A DNA stretch of 18,002 nucleotides from CBDCGW01 sp964430745. Its GTDB lineage: Bacteria > Acidobacteriota > UBA890. This document shows, one piece after another, positions 1 to 7,865 of the stretch. Both the position numbers and the translations under genes were made by a program. The notes beneath the pieces are model-generated. The model saw only the letters and a program-made list of their open reading frames with translations, was not told the origin of the DNA and ran no database searches. The stretch covers positions 1 through 18,002 of the forward strand of contig CAYSHI010000134.1 of NCBI GenBank assembly GCA_964430745.1, written 5' to 3'. Within the stretch, counting starts at the first letter, position 1. The number at the start of each line of letters is the position of its first letter.

Positions 1-1863
1 GTTGAAGCCGACGCGCGGCGACCACAGCAGGTTGCCCGAGGGCACGTCGCTGGTGTCGACGCCGAAGGAGTCGAAGGCTTCCTCGTTGAACGACGGCTTG
101 TCGCCCAGGAGCGGAATGTCGACGCGCAGGCCGTAGGTCAAGGTGACGCCGTTGTTGACGTTCCACGTGTCACCGGCGTAGAAGCCGAGCTGGACGACGC
201 CGAATGCCGCCGCCTGCTGCGGGTTCGGGGTGTTGGAGAAGCTGTAGTCGTAGCTCTGCGCCCAACCGCGCTCGAGGTCGTCGAGGCTGTCGAAATCGTA
301 GGAGCCGAAGTTCTGGCGGATGAACAGGTTCTCGAAATCGAAGAACTCGTTGTGCGTACCGAGCACGACCGTATGGCTGTCGCCGACCATCAGCGTCAGA
401 TCGTCGGTGAGCTCGAAGATCGTCTGGTCGAGGTTGTTCTGGGTGGAGAAATCCTCCGTGCCCGCCTGCAGATCGAAGCCGCCGCCGATATCTACCGTAA
501 CCGACGGGAAGATCGGGTCCGGGCCGAAGCGCGGGCCCTTGATGGTCTGGGCGGTGAAGCGGAACTCGTTGTACTTGTCTTCGCCGAAGACGCTGTTGAG
601 CTGACCGACGAACGAGTTCGTGGTGATGTCGATGTTGTAGAGGTACTGCGGGAACGGGTAGAACGTACGGCTCGGCCGCAGGATCTGGTTGCCGCCGCCG
701 ACGTAGTTGTGACGCAGCGTCAACTGGTGATCCTCGGTCAGGTTGGCGTCGACGCGTACGAAGACCAGGTTGTTATCTGTCGTACGCGATACCTCTGAAA
801 AGCCGCCTGGGTCGTAGGCGTAATTGTTCTGCAGAATGGAGCTGAAACGGGCCGCATCGGCCTCGTTGCCGAAGGCCTGACCGCTGGAGCCGTCGATCGA
901 CCAACCCGACGGGGTTTGCCGGCGCACGCCCTCGTAGCTGCCGAAGAAGAAGACCTTGTCGCGCACGATCGGACCGCCGACGCGACCGCCGAAATTGTTG
1001 TCGGAGAAGACCCCCAACTCGGCGCCGTCGAGATCGCTGCGCGAGAGCCCGTCGCCCCGGCGGAAGTAGAAGGCCGAGCCGTGGAAATCGTTGGCGCCCG
1101 AGCGCGTCACCATGTTCACGGCGCCGCCGGTGAAGCCTCCCTGCCGCACGTCATACGGCGAAACCAGCAGGTTGAGCTCCTTGACGGCGTCGAGGCTGAT
1201 GGCGTTGGTCTCCGTCTGACCGCCCGGGGTGCCCTGCGCGGCGAGGCCGAAGAGGTCGTTATTGACCGAGCCGTCGATCTGGATGTTGTTGTAACGGTTG
1301 TTGCGGCCGGCAACGCTGATCGATGTCGGGCCGTCGTTGGACGAGCCCGTCTTGAAGTACGGATCCAGGCGGGCGAAATCGGCAATCGAGCGGGTCAGTG
1401 TCGGCATCGACTCGATCTCGCGCTCACCGACGAGTGACTCGGCGCCGGTGCGGCCCGGGTTGATGATCGGGTCCGACGTTGCGGTTACCGTGATCGTCTC
1501 CTCCACCGCCTGCAACTGCAGCGCGAAGGTGACGTTGAGGGTCTCACCCAGGCCGACGTTGAGCTCGGTGCGTTCGAGCGGCGCGAAGCCCTGAAGCTCG
1601 GCAGCGACCGAATAGGGTCCGCCGACGCGCACGTTGAAGATGCTGAAGCGGCCATCGCCGCGGGTGTAGGAGGTGTAGCGCGTTCCGGTCGGTTCGTGAA
1701 CGATGCTGATCGTCACGCCCGGCAACGCGACGCCGTCGGGGTCGGTCACCGCGCCGGTGATCGAGCTCGTTGTCGCGCCCTGCGCGAAAGCCGATGGGGC
1801 CCACGCGAGAGCGAGAATCGCAACGAGGCCCGCGCACAGCAGGGACCTGGCGAATGAATTCAT
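1..1863 (-). CDS. TonB-dependent outer-membrane receptor with carboxypeptidase-regulatory-like domain (N-terminal part)
   Basis: This is an outer-membrane receptor for energy-dependent uptake of an unknown ligand. Only the first 621 residues lie in the window; the gene continues past the left edge, and such receptors are usually about 1000 residues, so the C-terminal barrel is missing. Seen: a signal peptide (residues 1-28, cleavage near AFAQ/G), a carboxypeptidase-regulatory-like beta-sandwich (about 32-115; 'TGAVTDPDGVALPGV', 'GRFSIFNV'), a TonB-box-like 'EETITVTAT' at 121-129, a plug domain (about 140-260; 'SVAGRNNRYNNIQIDG', 'GGAVNMVTRSG'), then aromatic-rich beta strands. The ATG at 1863 is preceded by a good Shine-Dalgarno (GGAGGAAGG). 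This architecture (Oar/SusC-like) is very common in Acidobacteriota. The ligand cannot be read from sequence; proximity to the nucleoside operon is suggestive only, because 348 bp and a possible promoter separate them. Confidence 0.93.
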   Translation of the reverse strand, partial: MNSFARSLLCAGLVAILALAWAPSAFAQGATTSSITGAVTDPDGVALPGVTISIVHEPTGTRYTSYTRGDGRFSIFNVRVGGPYSVAAELQGFAPLERTELNVGLGETLNVTFALQLQAVEETITVTATSDPIINPGRTGAESLVGEREIESMPTLTRSIADFARLDPYFKTGSSNDGPTSISVAGRNNRYNNIQIDGSVNNDLFGLAAQGTPGGQTETNAISLDAVKELNLLVSPYDVRQGGFTGGAVNMVTRSGANDFHGSAFYFRRGDGLSRSDLDGAELGVFSDNNFGGRVGGPIVRDKVFFFGSYEGVRRQTPSGWSIDGSSGQAFGNEADAARFSSILQNNYAYDPGGFSEVSRTTDNNLVFVRVDANLTEDHQLTLRHNYVGGGNQILRPSRTFYPFPQYLYNIDITTNSFVGQLNSVFGEDKYNEFRFTAQTIKGPRFGPDPIFPSVTVDIGGGFDLQAGTEDFSTQNNLDQTIFELTDDLTLMVGDSHTVVLGTHNEFFDFENLFIRQNFGSYDFDSLDDLERGWAQSYDYSFSNTPNPQQAAAFGVVQLGFYAGDTWNVNNGVTLTYGLRVDIPLLGDKPSFNEEAFDSFGVDTSDVPSGNLLWSPRVGFN

Positions 1864-2211
1864 GGCCTTCCTCCAAGAGAAGGTTTGGACGAACGAAGCC
1901 CCGCCGCGTTCGTTTCGCCCAGAGGGGTATTACAGCTGCGGGAAAAGCGACTGGGAATCCCCGGCGCGCGCCAGGAACGGCACCCTCCGAGATCCAACAA
2001 AAAGTGCATCAACGTGACCACTCGAACGTGAATCAAGAGCCCATTTGGGGAGGGGCGGCGGATGCGTTGGTCCTCCGAGCATGGTCGGTTCCAGAGGCCG
2101 AAAAGTCAACGTTCAGGAGGGCTCTGATTTGTTAATTTTCGGTTAGGCCACACTTCTCGCCGGGGAGGGTGGCCGCCAGGCCCTGCCGCCACATATTTGC
2201 GACGTGGGACA
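1864..2211. other. 348-bp intergenic region between the deaminase and receptor genes
   Basis: The stretch contains no credible gene; the short open frames here have no domain-like features. On the minus strand it holds the Shine-Dalgarno and a candidate promoter for the TonB receptor. The deaminase-proximal part (about 2160-2200) is GC-rich with short inverted repeats (GTGGC...GCCAC), but no T-run follows, so a rho-independent terminator for the salvage operon cannot be supported. It is followed by an AT-rich patch around 2128-2142. Confidence 0.6.
1929..1957 (-). promoter_or_regulatory. candidate sigma-70 promoter for the TonB receptor
   Basis: On the minus strand TTCCCA (1957-1952, 4/6 to consensus) is separated by 17 bp from TGTAAT (1934-1929, 5/6). 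The predicted start of transcription near 1922 would leave a leader of about 58 nt containing the GGAGG ribosome site. A second possible -35, TTGACT at 2109-2104, has no good -10 partner. The call rests on motif matching only. Confidence 0.35.
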
Positions 2212-3708
2212 CTAGCGCGAAAACTGCCCGGAGATGACCCTCCGCACGTCGTTTGCGACCGCCTGAGCCGCCTCGATCACGAGGTCCGGATCGAGCGTCG
2301 AAAACACCCCGTTTTCGAACAGAATGCGGCCATCTACGACCGTCAGGGTGACGTTGTCGCCCCGGGCCGCGTACACCAGGTGCGAGTACGGGTCGTATTG
2401 GGGGACCATGTTGACGGCGCCTCCGTCGATCACGATGAGATCCGCGCGTTTGCCGACCTCCAACGAGCCGATGGTCTCGTCCATGTGCATGGCGCGGGCG
2501 CCGTCGATGGTCGCCAGGGCTACGACCTGGGCCGCGGGCATGGCGGTCGGATCGCCGCTCATGTGCTTGTGCAGGAGGGCGGTGGTCAGCATGGCGCCGA
2601 ACATGTCCAGATCGTTGTTGGAGGCGGCTCCATCGGTGCCCAGCCCCACGGCCACACCGGCAGCGCGCAGCTCCTGCAGGGGCATGGTGCCGGAGGCCAG
2701 TTTCATGTTGCTTTCCGGGTTGTGTACGACGCCTACGCCCGCCTGCTCCAGAACGGCCATATCGGCGGCATCGACCCACACGGAGTGCGCCCCGAGCACG
2801 TCAGGCCCGATGAAACCGATGTTTTGCAGGTGCTGTACCGGCGAGAGCCCGTATCGGTCGCGGATCTGTTCGACTTCGTCGGGTGTTTCCGCCACATGGA
2901 TGAGCAGGGGAGCCCCATAGCGACGGGCCAGCTCCGCGGCGCGCTGCAGCGACTCGGGGCCGTTGGTGTACGGCGCGTGGGGAGCCACGGCGGCGGTGAC
3001 GCGCGGGTGATCTTCCCAGTTCTGCAGGAACTGCTCGGTATAGGCGAGCCCCTCGCCGATATTCGCCGAATCCGGGGTGGGCATCTCGAGCAAGGTCTGC
3101 CCGAGCACTCCACGCAGCCCGACGTCGCGGACCACCCACGCGACGTCGTCCTCGAAGTAGTACATGTCGGCGAAGGTCGTTGTGCCGGTACGGATCATCT
3201 CCATCGCGGCGAGCTGCGTGCCGGCGCGGACGAATTCGGGGCTCACGAGGCTCGATTCGGCGGGGAAAATGTAATTCTCGAGCCAATCCATCAGCCGCAT
3301 GTCGTCGGCGATGCCGCGAAGCAAGGTCATGGCGGCGTGGTTGTGCGCGTTGACCAGGCCCGGCAGGACGATATCGTGCGGCCCGGGGCGAATCGTGCGG
3401 TCGGCCGTGTAGAGGTTGCCGACCTCGGCCGCCGGTCCGACGGCCACGATCTCGCCTTCGCGTACCGCCACCGCCCCGTTGCGGATCACCCGGCGCTCCG
3501 CGTCCATCGTCACGACGGTGCCGCCGAAAAGCAGCAGGTCCGCGGTTTCACGCTGCAGCGCGGCCACGCCGGGCGCCAGCTCCGAGCTCGCCGCGGCCGA
3601 GATCGAGGATTCCGAGGAGCACGCCGCGACAATGGCCAGCATCGATCCGAGCAGCGCGGCGCTGCGTGAGAGCCGGCGTGATCCCATCGACAGTCGATGT
3701 GATCTCAT
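2212..3708 (-). CDS. Amidohydrolase of the MTA/SAH/adenosine deaminase family, predicted lipoprotein
   Basis: A 498-residue metal-dependent hydrolase that probably deaminates the adenine of 5'-methylthioadenosine, S-adenosylhomocysteine or adenosine to hypoxanthine. Seen: metal-binding H122-x-H124 in 'GLVNAHNHAAMTLLRG', 'HVAE' (H271, E274), H308 in 'GAHSVWVD', the family's 'HNPESNMKLASG' (329-340), and the catalytic 'GTDGAASNNDLDMF' with D359. The N-terminus is unusual for the family: basic start, hydrophobic stretch and lipobox VAAC with Cys30, then a Ser/Ala-rich linker before the enzyme begins near residue 57. That predicts an exported, membrane-anchored enzyme. The ATG at 3708 overlaps the cdd stop as ATGA and has GGAAGG upstream inside cdd; the ATG at codon 8 lacks such a site. 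It is the last gene of the nucleoside operon. Exact substrate is not determinable; related guanine or chlorohydrolase-type enzymes are less likely given the SNMKLASG motif. Confidence 0.88.
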   Translation of the reverse strand: MRSHRLSMGSRRLSRSAALLGSMLAIVAACSSESSISAAASSELAPGVAALQRETADLLLFGGTVVTMDAERRVIRNGAVAVREGEIVAVGPAAEVGNLYTADRTIRPGPHDIVLPGLVNAHNHAAMTLLRGIADDMRLMDWLENYIFPAESSLVSPEFVRAGTQLAAMEMIRTGTTTFADMYYFEDDVAWVVRDVGLRGVLGQTLLEMPTPDSANIGEGLAYTEQFLQNWEDHPRVTAAVAPHAPYTNGPESLQRAAELARRYGAPLLIHVAETPDEVEQIRDRYGLSPVQHLQNIGFIGPDVLGAHSVWVDAADMAVLEQAGVGVVHNPESNMKLASGTMPLQELRAAGVAVGLGTDGAASNNDLDMFGAMLTTALLHKHMSGDPTAMPAAQVVALATIDGARAMHMDETIGSLEVGKRADLIVIDGGAVNMVPQYDPYSHLVYAARGDNVTLTVVDGRILFENGVFSTLDPDLVIEAAQAVANDVRRVISGQFSR

Positions 3709-4196
3709 CGCGAGCCTTCCGAAGGCGCGGATCCGCCGCCTCCGCCCTCCCGCGTACCTGCGCTCGCGTCACGAAGCTGCTCCGGTCCGAAGGGCTCCGG
3801 CAGCAGCTCCGAGGTCCGTCGCGTCTCGATCGATCCGTCGGGAGCGGCCAGGTAGATGTCGATATCGCCGGCGAGATCCCAGATCACCTGGCGGCAGGCG
3901 CCGCAGGGCGGCGTCGGCACGCCGTCGTGTCCCGGCCCGATGACGGCCATGGCCTCGAATTCGATCACGCCGGCGGCACGGGCGGCGAACAGCGCCACGC
4001 GCTCTGCGCAGATGGTGAGGCCGTACGACGAGATCTCGACGTTGCAGCCGGGATACACCTCGCCGTCGGTCGAGCGCACCGCAGCGCCCACCGCGAACCC
4101 CGAATACGGCGCGTGGGCCCGATCGCGGGCCTGCGTGGCCGCTTCGATCAGGCGCAGCGTTGCCTCGTCGTGGTCTCCTTGCTCCCGAGCGGTCAT
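3705..4196 (-). CDS. cdd: Cytidine deaminase
   Basis: A 163-residue zinc enzyme converting cytidine and deoxycytidine to uridine and deoxyuridine in the cytoplasm. Seen: 'FAVGAAV' near residue 34, the substrate-contact 'NVEISSYG' (52-59), the catalytic C63-A-E65, and the second zinc motif PCGACRQ with C98 and C101. Three zinc cysteines fit the small homotetrameric class (about 130-140 residues). The C-terminal 25-30 residues beyond the usual fold are a Gly/Ser/Glu-rich tail ('GTREGGGGGSAPSEGSR') without a known role. The ATG at 4196 lies 7 nt after the PNP stop with no clear Shine-Dalgarno, so translation probably depends on coupling; the end overlaps the downstream deaminase by 4 bp. Its uridine product feeds the pyrimidine-nucleoside phosphorylase of the same operon. 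Confidence 0.95.
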   Translation of the reverse strand: MTAREQGDHDEATLRLIEAATQARDRAHAPYSGFAVGAAVRSTDGEVYPGCNVEISSYGLTICAERVALFAARAAGVIEFEAMAVIGPGHDGVPTPPCGACRQVIWDLAGDIDIYLAAPDGSIETRRTSELLPEPFGPEQLRDASAGTREGGGGGSAPSEGSR

Positions 4197-4203
4197 GGTG
4201 GCG

Positions 4204-5049
4204 TCATTGTAGCGGTATCAGCTTCACCAGTTCCTCGATCAGCCCGATGAACGATTCGCGCACGCGTTCACCGGTCTCCATCACCTCGGCGTGGTTGAGC
4301 GGCGTGTCCAGGACGCCCGCCGCCATGTTGCTGAGGCAGGAAATGCCCACCACGCGCATGCCGGCGTGATTCGCCGCCGTGACCTCCGGGACCGTGGACA
4401 TGCCCACCGCATCGGCTCCCATGCCGGCAAGCATGTGGATCTCCGCCGGGGTCTCGTACGCCGGCCCGAGCATGGCGGCGTACACACCCTCGCGAAGCAG
4501 CAGGTCGCGACCGGCCGCGGCCTGCCGCGCCAGTTCCTGATACTCGCGATCGTAGGCGAAGCTCATGTCGAAGAACCGCGGCCCGAGCTCCGCCACGTTG
4601 GCGCCGATGCAAGCGTTGGTTCCCTGAAGATTGATGTGGTCACGAATGAGCATCAGCTCGCCGGCCGCGAAATCTCCGTTGATCGCCCCGGCGGCGTTGG
4701 TGACGATCAGCGAGCCGCAACCGAGCAGCGACAGCACGCGCACCGGGAACACGACTTCCCAGGGCTCGTAACCCTCGTACAGATGCACGCGGCCTTGCAT
4801 CACCGCGACCGTGGCGCCGGCGTGCGAGCCGACGACGAGTTGCCCGGAGTGTCCTTCGACCGTCGAGATCGGCCAGTACGGCACTTCCTCGTAGGGAATG
4901 CGAACCGGATCAACCAGGGTGTCGGCGAAGGCGCCGAGGCCGGAGCCCAGGATCAGGCCGAGGCCCGGCGCTTGGTCGAGGCGCTCGCTGATTGCCGCCG
5001 CCGCTGCCTCTAGCCGGCGGTAGTAGTCGGAAGGAGGGCGCTCCGGCAT
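4204..5049 (-). CDS. Purine-nucleoside phosphorylase, trimeric (6-oxopurine) type
   Basis: A 281-residue enzyme that splits inosine/guanosine and deoxy forms with phosphate into base plus (deoxy)ribose-1-phosphate. Seen: phosphate loop 'LGSGLG' with S36, 'EGHSGQ' with H67, 'RVHLYEGY' (87-94), 'VTNAAGAIN' (116-124), 'GPAYETPAEI' with E199, and 'GMSTVPEV' ending in 'SNMAAG' with N241. E199 and N241 occupy the places of Glu201/Asn243 in the mammalian enzyme, which give preference for 6-oxopurines over adenosine (established for the family). Length fits the roughly 270-290 residue trimeric class. The start ATG at 5049 is 2 nt after the transporter stop and has no Shine-Dalgarno, so coupling is likely. 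The open frame extends far upstream but overlaps nupC and lacks homology there. punA/xapA-like naming would be reasonable. Confidence 0.94.
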   Translation of the reverse strand: MPERPPSDYYRRLEAAAAAISERLDQAPGLGLILGSGLGAFADTLVDPVRIPYEEVPYWPISTVEGHSGQLVVGSHAGATVAVMQGRVHLYEGYEPWEVVFPVRVLSLLGCGSLIVTNAAGAINGDFAAGELMLIRDHINLQGTNACIGANVAELGPRFFDMSFAYDREYQELARQAAAGRDLLLREGVYAAMLGPAYETPAEIHMLAGMGADAVGMSTVPEVTAANHAGMRVVGISCLSNMAAGVLDTPLNHAEVMETGERVRESFIGLIEELVKLIPLQ

Positions 5050-5051
5050 GG

Positions 5052-6434
5052 TCAGAAGCTCGACATGATGCCGGCCAGCGTCGCCACCGTGAAGGAGGCG
5101 AGCATGCCGCCGAGCACGGCACGCAATCCGAGCCGAGCGAGGTCGGAGCGGCGCGACGGCGCCAGGCCGCCGATGCCGCCGATCTGGATGCCGATCGAGG
5201 AGAAGTTGGCGAACCCGCACAGCGCGTAGGAGGCGATGAGCTCCGACTTGGGCGAGAGAGCGCCCTCTTCGAGGAGGCCGGAAAGCTCGGTGAAGGCGAC
5301 GAACTCGTTGAGCATCAACTTGATGCCGAACAGCTGGCCGACGGTCGAGGCCTCCGACCACGGCACACCCATGATGAAGGCGAGGGGAGCGAAGACGGTT
5401 GCGAGGATGGGCTCCAGCCCGAGCTCCACGGGAGCCCCGCCGCGGGCGGCGAACGTCACCACGGCGGCCAGCATTGCCGCCGCCGTGCCCGCGAGCGCGA
5501 TGCCGCGGGCGCGGGGACTCGGGTTCCAGCCGAACACGTAGGCGGCGGCAAGAGCCGCGAGCGAGCCGATCAGGATGGCGAGGTTCTGCAGGCTGACGAA
5601 GGCGTTGCCGACGGCGGCGAGGATGCCGTCGATCAGGTAGATGATGGCGATGAACGCGATCAGCATGCCGCCGATGTTCAGCGCCAGGGTGATTCCCTGG
5701 CCGGCCCCGCGGGCGGCCGCGTCGATGACGTTGACGTCGGTCGGTTCCACATCGATGGTCACCGTGCCGGCGGTCTTGGATTCCTCGGTCTCGGGGATGA
5801 GCAATTTGGCCATGACCAACGAGGCGGGCGCCGCCATGACGCTGGCCGACAGCAGGTACTCCGGTCGCACTCCCAGGGCGATGTAGGCACCGAGGACGGC
5901 GCCCGAGACCGTCGCCATGCCGCTGGTCATCAGCGCCATGAGCTCCGATCGCGTCATCGCCGGAATGTACGGCGAGACGATGATCGGCGCTTCGGTTTGT
6001 CCCATGAAGACGTTGGCCGCGGCCGACAGCGATTCCGAACCGGAGACCCCCATGAGCCGATGCATGGCCTTGGCCATCAGCAGCACGACCCGTTGCATCA
6101 CGCCCATGTAGTAGAGAACCGAGAACAGCGACGAGATGAAGATGACGATCGGCAACACGCGGAAGGCGAAGACCATGCCGAGATTGCCGGCAGGATCGGC
6201 GGCCTCGCCGAAAACGAACAGCGAGCCCTGATCGGCAAACACCAGCAGCGCGCGCACGCCGTCGCCGATGGTGGTGAATATCGCCGAGCCCCAATCGGTT
6301 CGGAGAATCAACAGCGCGAAGGCGAGCTGCAGGCCGAAGCCCCAGGCGATCAGCTTCAGCGAAACCGCGCTGCGGTTTTCGGACAGCAGGTAGGCGATTC
6401 CGTACAGCGCCACGAGGCCAAAGAGGCCGATCAT
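5052..6434 (-). CDS. nupC: NupC-type concentrative nucleoside transporter
   Basis: A 460-residue inner-membrane cation-coupled nucleoside importer of the CNT family. Seen: several hydrophobic helices from the N-terminus ('MIGLFGLVALYGIAYLLS'), the nucleobase-binding motif 'GQTEAPI', the second binding motif 'NEFVAF', and 'CGFANFSSIGIQIGGIGGLAPSRR' parts typical of the C-terminal half. Length is slightly above bacterial NupC (about 400), the excess lying in an acidic/Thr-rich loop around 'ESKTAGTVTIDVEPTDV'. The start ATG at 6434 overlaps the Pdp stop as ATGA, with AAGGAG 8 nt upstream inside pdp. The open frame upstream of this start belongs to the pdp region and is not coding. Substrate preference is uncertain; the operon has both purine and pyrimidine phosphorylases, which suggests broad use. 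Confidence 0.94.
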   Translation of the reverse strand: MIGLFGLVALYGIAYLLSENRSAVSLKLIAWGFGLQLAFALLILRTDWGSAIFTTIGDGVRALLVFADQGSLFVFGEAADPAGNLGMVFAFRVLPIVIFISSLFSVLYYMGVMQRVVLLMAKAMHRLMGVSGSESLSAAANVFMGQTEAPIIVSPYIPAMTRSELMALMTSGMATVSGAVLGAYIALGVRPEYLLSASVMAAPASLVMAKLLIPETEESKTAGTVTIDVEPTDVNVIDAAARGAGQGITLALNIGGMLIAFIAIIYLIDGILAAVGNAFVSLQNLAILIGSLAALAAAYVFGWNPSPRARGIALAGTAAAMLAAVVTFAARGGAPVELGLEPILATVFAPLAFIMGVPWSEASTVGQLFGIKLMLNEFVAFTELSGLLEEGALSPKSELIASYALCGFANFSSIGIQIGGIGGLAPSRRSDLARLGLRAVLGGMLASFTVATLAGIMSSF

Positions 6435-7741
6435 GGGCGTCGCTCCTTGAGCAAGTGCACCTCCGCGGGTTCGTCGGGGCTGATGGTGATCGCCGCCTCG
6501 AGCTTCTCCTGCGCCCGCTCGAGATCGGCGCCCGGGCCATGGTACAGGGTTGCCCAGGGGGCGTCGCGGTCGATGGCGTGCCCGCGCTTGGCGTGCAGGG
6601 CGATACCGGCGGCGGGGTCGAGCGGGTCGGAGCGGCGCGTCCGCCCGGCGCCGAGGGCCATGGCGGCGTCGCCGACGAGCCGGGCGTCGAGACGCTCCAC
6701 CCAGCCGCTTGCGGCGGCCTTCAGCGTGAAGCTGTCCGCGGCTCGCGGCATCCGTCCCGTATCTTCGATGACCCGCGGATCGCCACCCTGGCGCTCGATG
6801 ATCTCTCCGAGACGCTCCAACGCGGCTCCCGACGCGAGCGCCTCGCGGACGCGGCTCTCGGCCGTTGCAGCCTCGTTCTCGAGCCCTCCGGAGACAAGCA
6901 TCTCGGCGGTCAGCTTGACGGTCAGCTCTTCGACGTCGGCGGAGCGCTCCGGGCGTCCCGCCAACACGTCGATGGACTCGGCCACCTCGAGGGCGTTGCC
7001 GACGGCGAATCCGAGCGGCTGGTCCATGTCGGTGATGAGCACGGAGCAGCGCAATCCCGCCAGCTCGGCGACCTTGTAGATGCGATCGGCGAGGCGGCGA
7101 GCGTCCTCGAGATGCCGCATGAAGGCGCCGCTGCCCACCTTGACGTCGAGGACCAACGCCTCGGCGCCCTCGGCGATCTTCTTGCTCAGAATGCTGGCGG
7201 TGATCAGGCCGGTTGCGGGAACCGTCGCGGTGAGCGAGCGCAGCTCGTAGAGGCGGCGGTCCGCCGGCACGAGGTCTTCGGTCTGGGCCCCCATGGCCAC
7301 GCCGAGATCCGCGAGTTGACGGCGGAATTCGTCGTAGCTCAGATCGGTGCGAAAACCCGGGATCGACTCGAGCTTGTCGAGGGTCCCGCCGGTGTGCCCC
7401 AGCCCGCGTCCCGACACCATCGGCACGAGACAACCGCACGCGGCCGCCAGCGGAGCCAGCAGCAGGCTGACCTTGTCGCCGACGCCGCCGGTGCTGTGCT
7501 TGTCGACCTTGGGGCCGGGGAGGTCGGAGAAATCGAATCGGATCCCCGAGTCGGCCATGGCCAGCGTCAGCGTCGTGGTCTCGTCGTCCGTCAGGCCCCG
7601 CCACATGATCGCCATCAGCAACGCCGACATCTGATAGTCGGCGATGTCCTCGGCGACGTAGCGCTCGATCATCCACTCGATCTCGGCGCCGCTGAGCTCG
7701 CCGCCATCGCGCTTCTTTTCCACCAGCTCCAGAAAGACCAA
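6431..7741 (-). CDS. pdp: Pyrimidine-nucleoside (thymidine/uridine) phosphorylase, TTG start
   Basis: A cytoplasmic enzyme that phosphorolyses uridine, thymidine and deoxyuridine into base plus (deoxy)ribose-1-phosphate. Seen: 'LVEKKRDGGELS' at the N-terminus, 'KVDKHSTGGVGDK', the thymidine-phosphorylase signature 'SGRGLGHTGGTLDKLE', 'LDVKVGSGAFM', and C-terminal 'DPAAGIALHAKRG'. Using the TTG at 7741 the protein has 436 residues, which matches Pdp/DeoA length (433-440) and starts as homologues do; GAGAGGG lies 7 nt upstream. The in-frame ATG at 7867 would add 42 residues of unrelated, Arg-rich sequence that overlap the divergent promoter region, so I reject it. It is the first gene of the salvage operon. 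Conservation resembles the Bacillus-type broad pyrimidine enzyme more than strict DeoA, but the distinction is not certain. Confidence 0.94.
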   Translation of the reverse strand: MVFLELVEKKRDGGELSGAEIEWMIERYVAEDIADYQMSALLMAIMWRGLTDDETTTLTLAMADSGIRFDFSDLPGPKVDKHSTGGVGDKVSLLLAPLAAACGCLVPMVSGRGLGHTGGTLDKLESIPGFRTDLSYDEFRRQLADLGVAMGAQTEDLVPADRRLYELRSLTATVPATGLITASILSKKIAEGAEALVLDVKVGSGAFMRHLEDARRLADRIYKVAELAGLRCSVLITDMDQPLGFAVGNALEVAESIDVLAGRPERSADVEELTVKLTAEMLVSGGLENEAATAESRVREALASGAALERLGEIIERQGGDPRVIEDTGRMPRAADSFTLKAAASGWVERLDARLVGDAAMALGAGRTRRSDPLDPAAGIALHAKRGHAIDRDAPWATLYHGPGADLERAQEKLEAAITISPDEPAEVHLLKERRP

Positions 7742-7748
7742 TGTCGCG

Positions 7749-7755
7749 CCCTCTC
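7749..7755 (-). promoter_or_regulatory. ribosome binding site supporting the TTG start of pdp
   Basis: The minus-strand sequence GAGAGGG ends 7 nt before the TTG at 7741-7739. Its position decides the start codon, because no in-frame ATG or GTG lies near the conserved N-terminus. Confidence 0.6.
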
Positions 7756-7847
7756 GGGATCGGGGCGGCGTGCGCCCGGACTCGCCGACGGCGTCCGGGC
7801 TGTGACGTCGCCTCACGCGTGCCGTCTCGTTTGATGTTGTCCGCTGG

Positions 7848-7855
7848 AGTATATT
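7848..7855. promoter_or_regulatory. overlapping divergent -10 elements between pdp and the DUF1015 gene
   Basis: On the plus strand TATATT (7850-7855) sits 10 nt before the DUF1015 ATG; on the minus strand TATACT (7853-7848) faces pdp and would give a leader of about 100 nt. Both match the -10 consensus at 5 of 6 positions and share the same four base pairs (TATA). Neither strand has a good -35 at 17 bp. A shared or bidirectional promoter core is inferred from this arrangement. Confidence 0.4.
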
Positions 7856-7865
7856 CGGCCTCACC

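Noticed and set aside
2197..3669. Plus-strand open frame of 490 codons opposite the deaminase
   Set aside because: Antisense shadow; no motif or signal, whereas the minus strand carries all catalytic motifs of the amidohydrolase.
4992..7079. Plus-strand open frame of 695 codons across the nupC/pdp region
   Set aside because: Antisense shadow of GC-rich genes; the translation is low-complexity, rich in Arg/Gly/Asp/His with no fold-like pattern, while the minus strand encodes clear NupC and Pdp.
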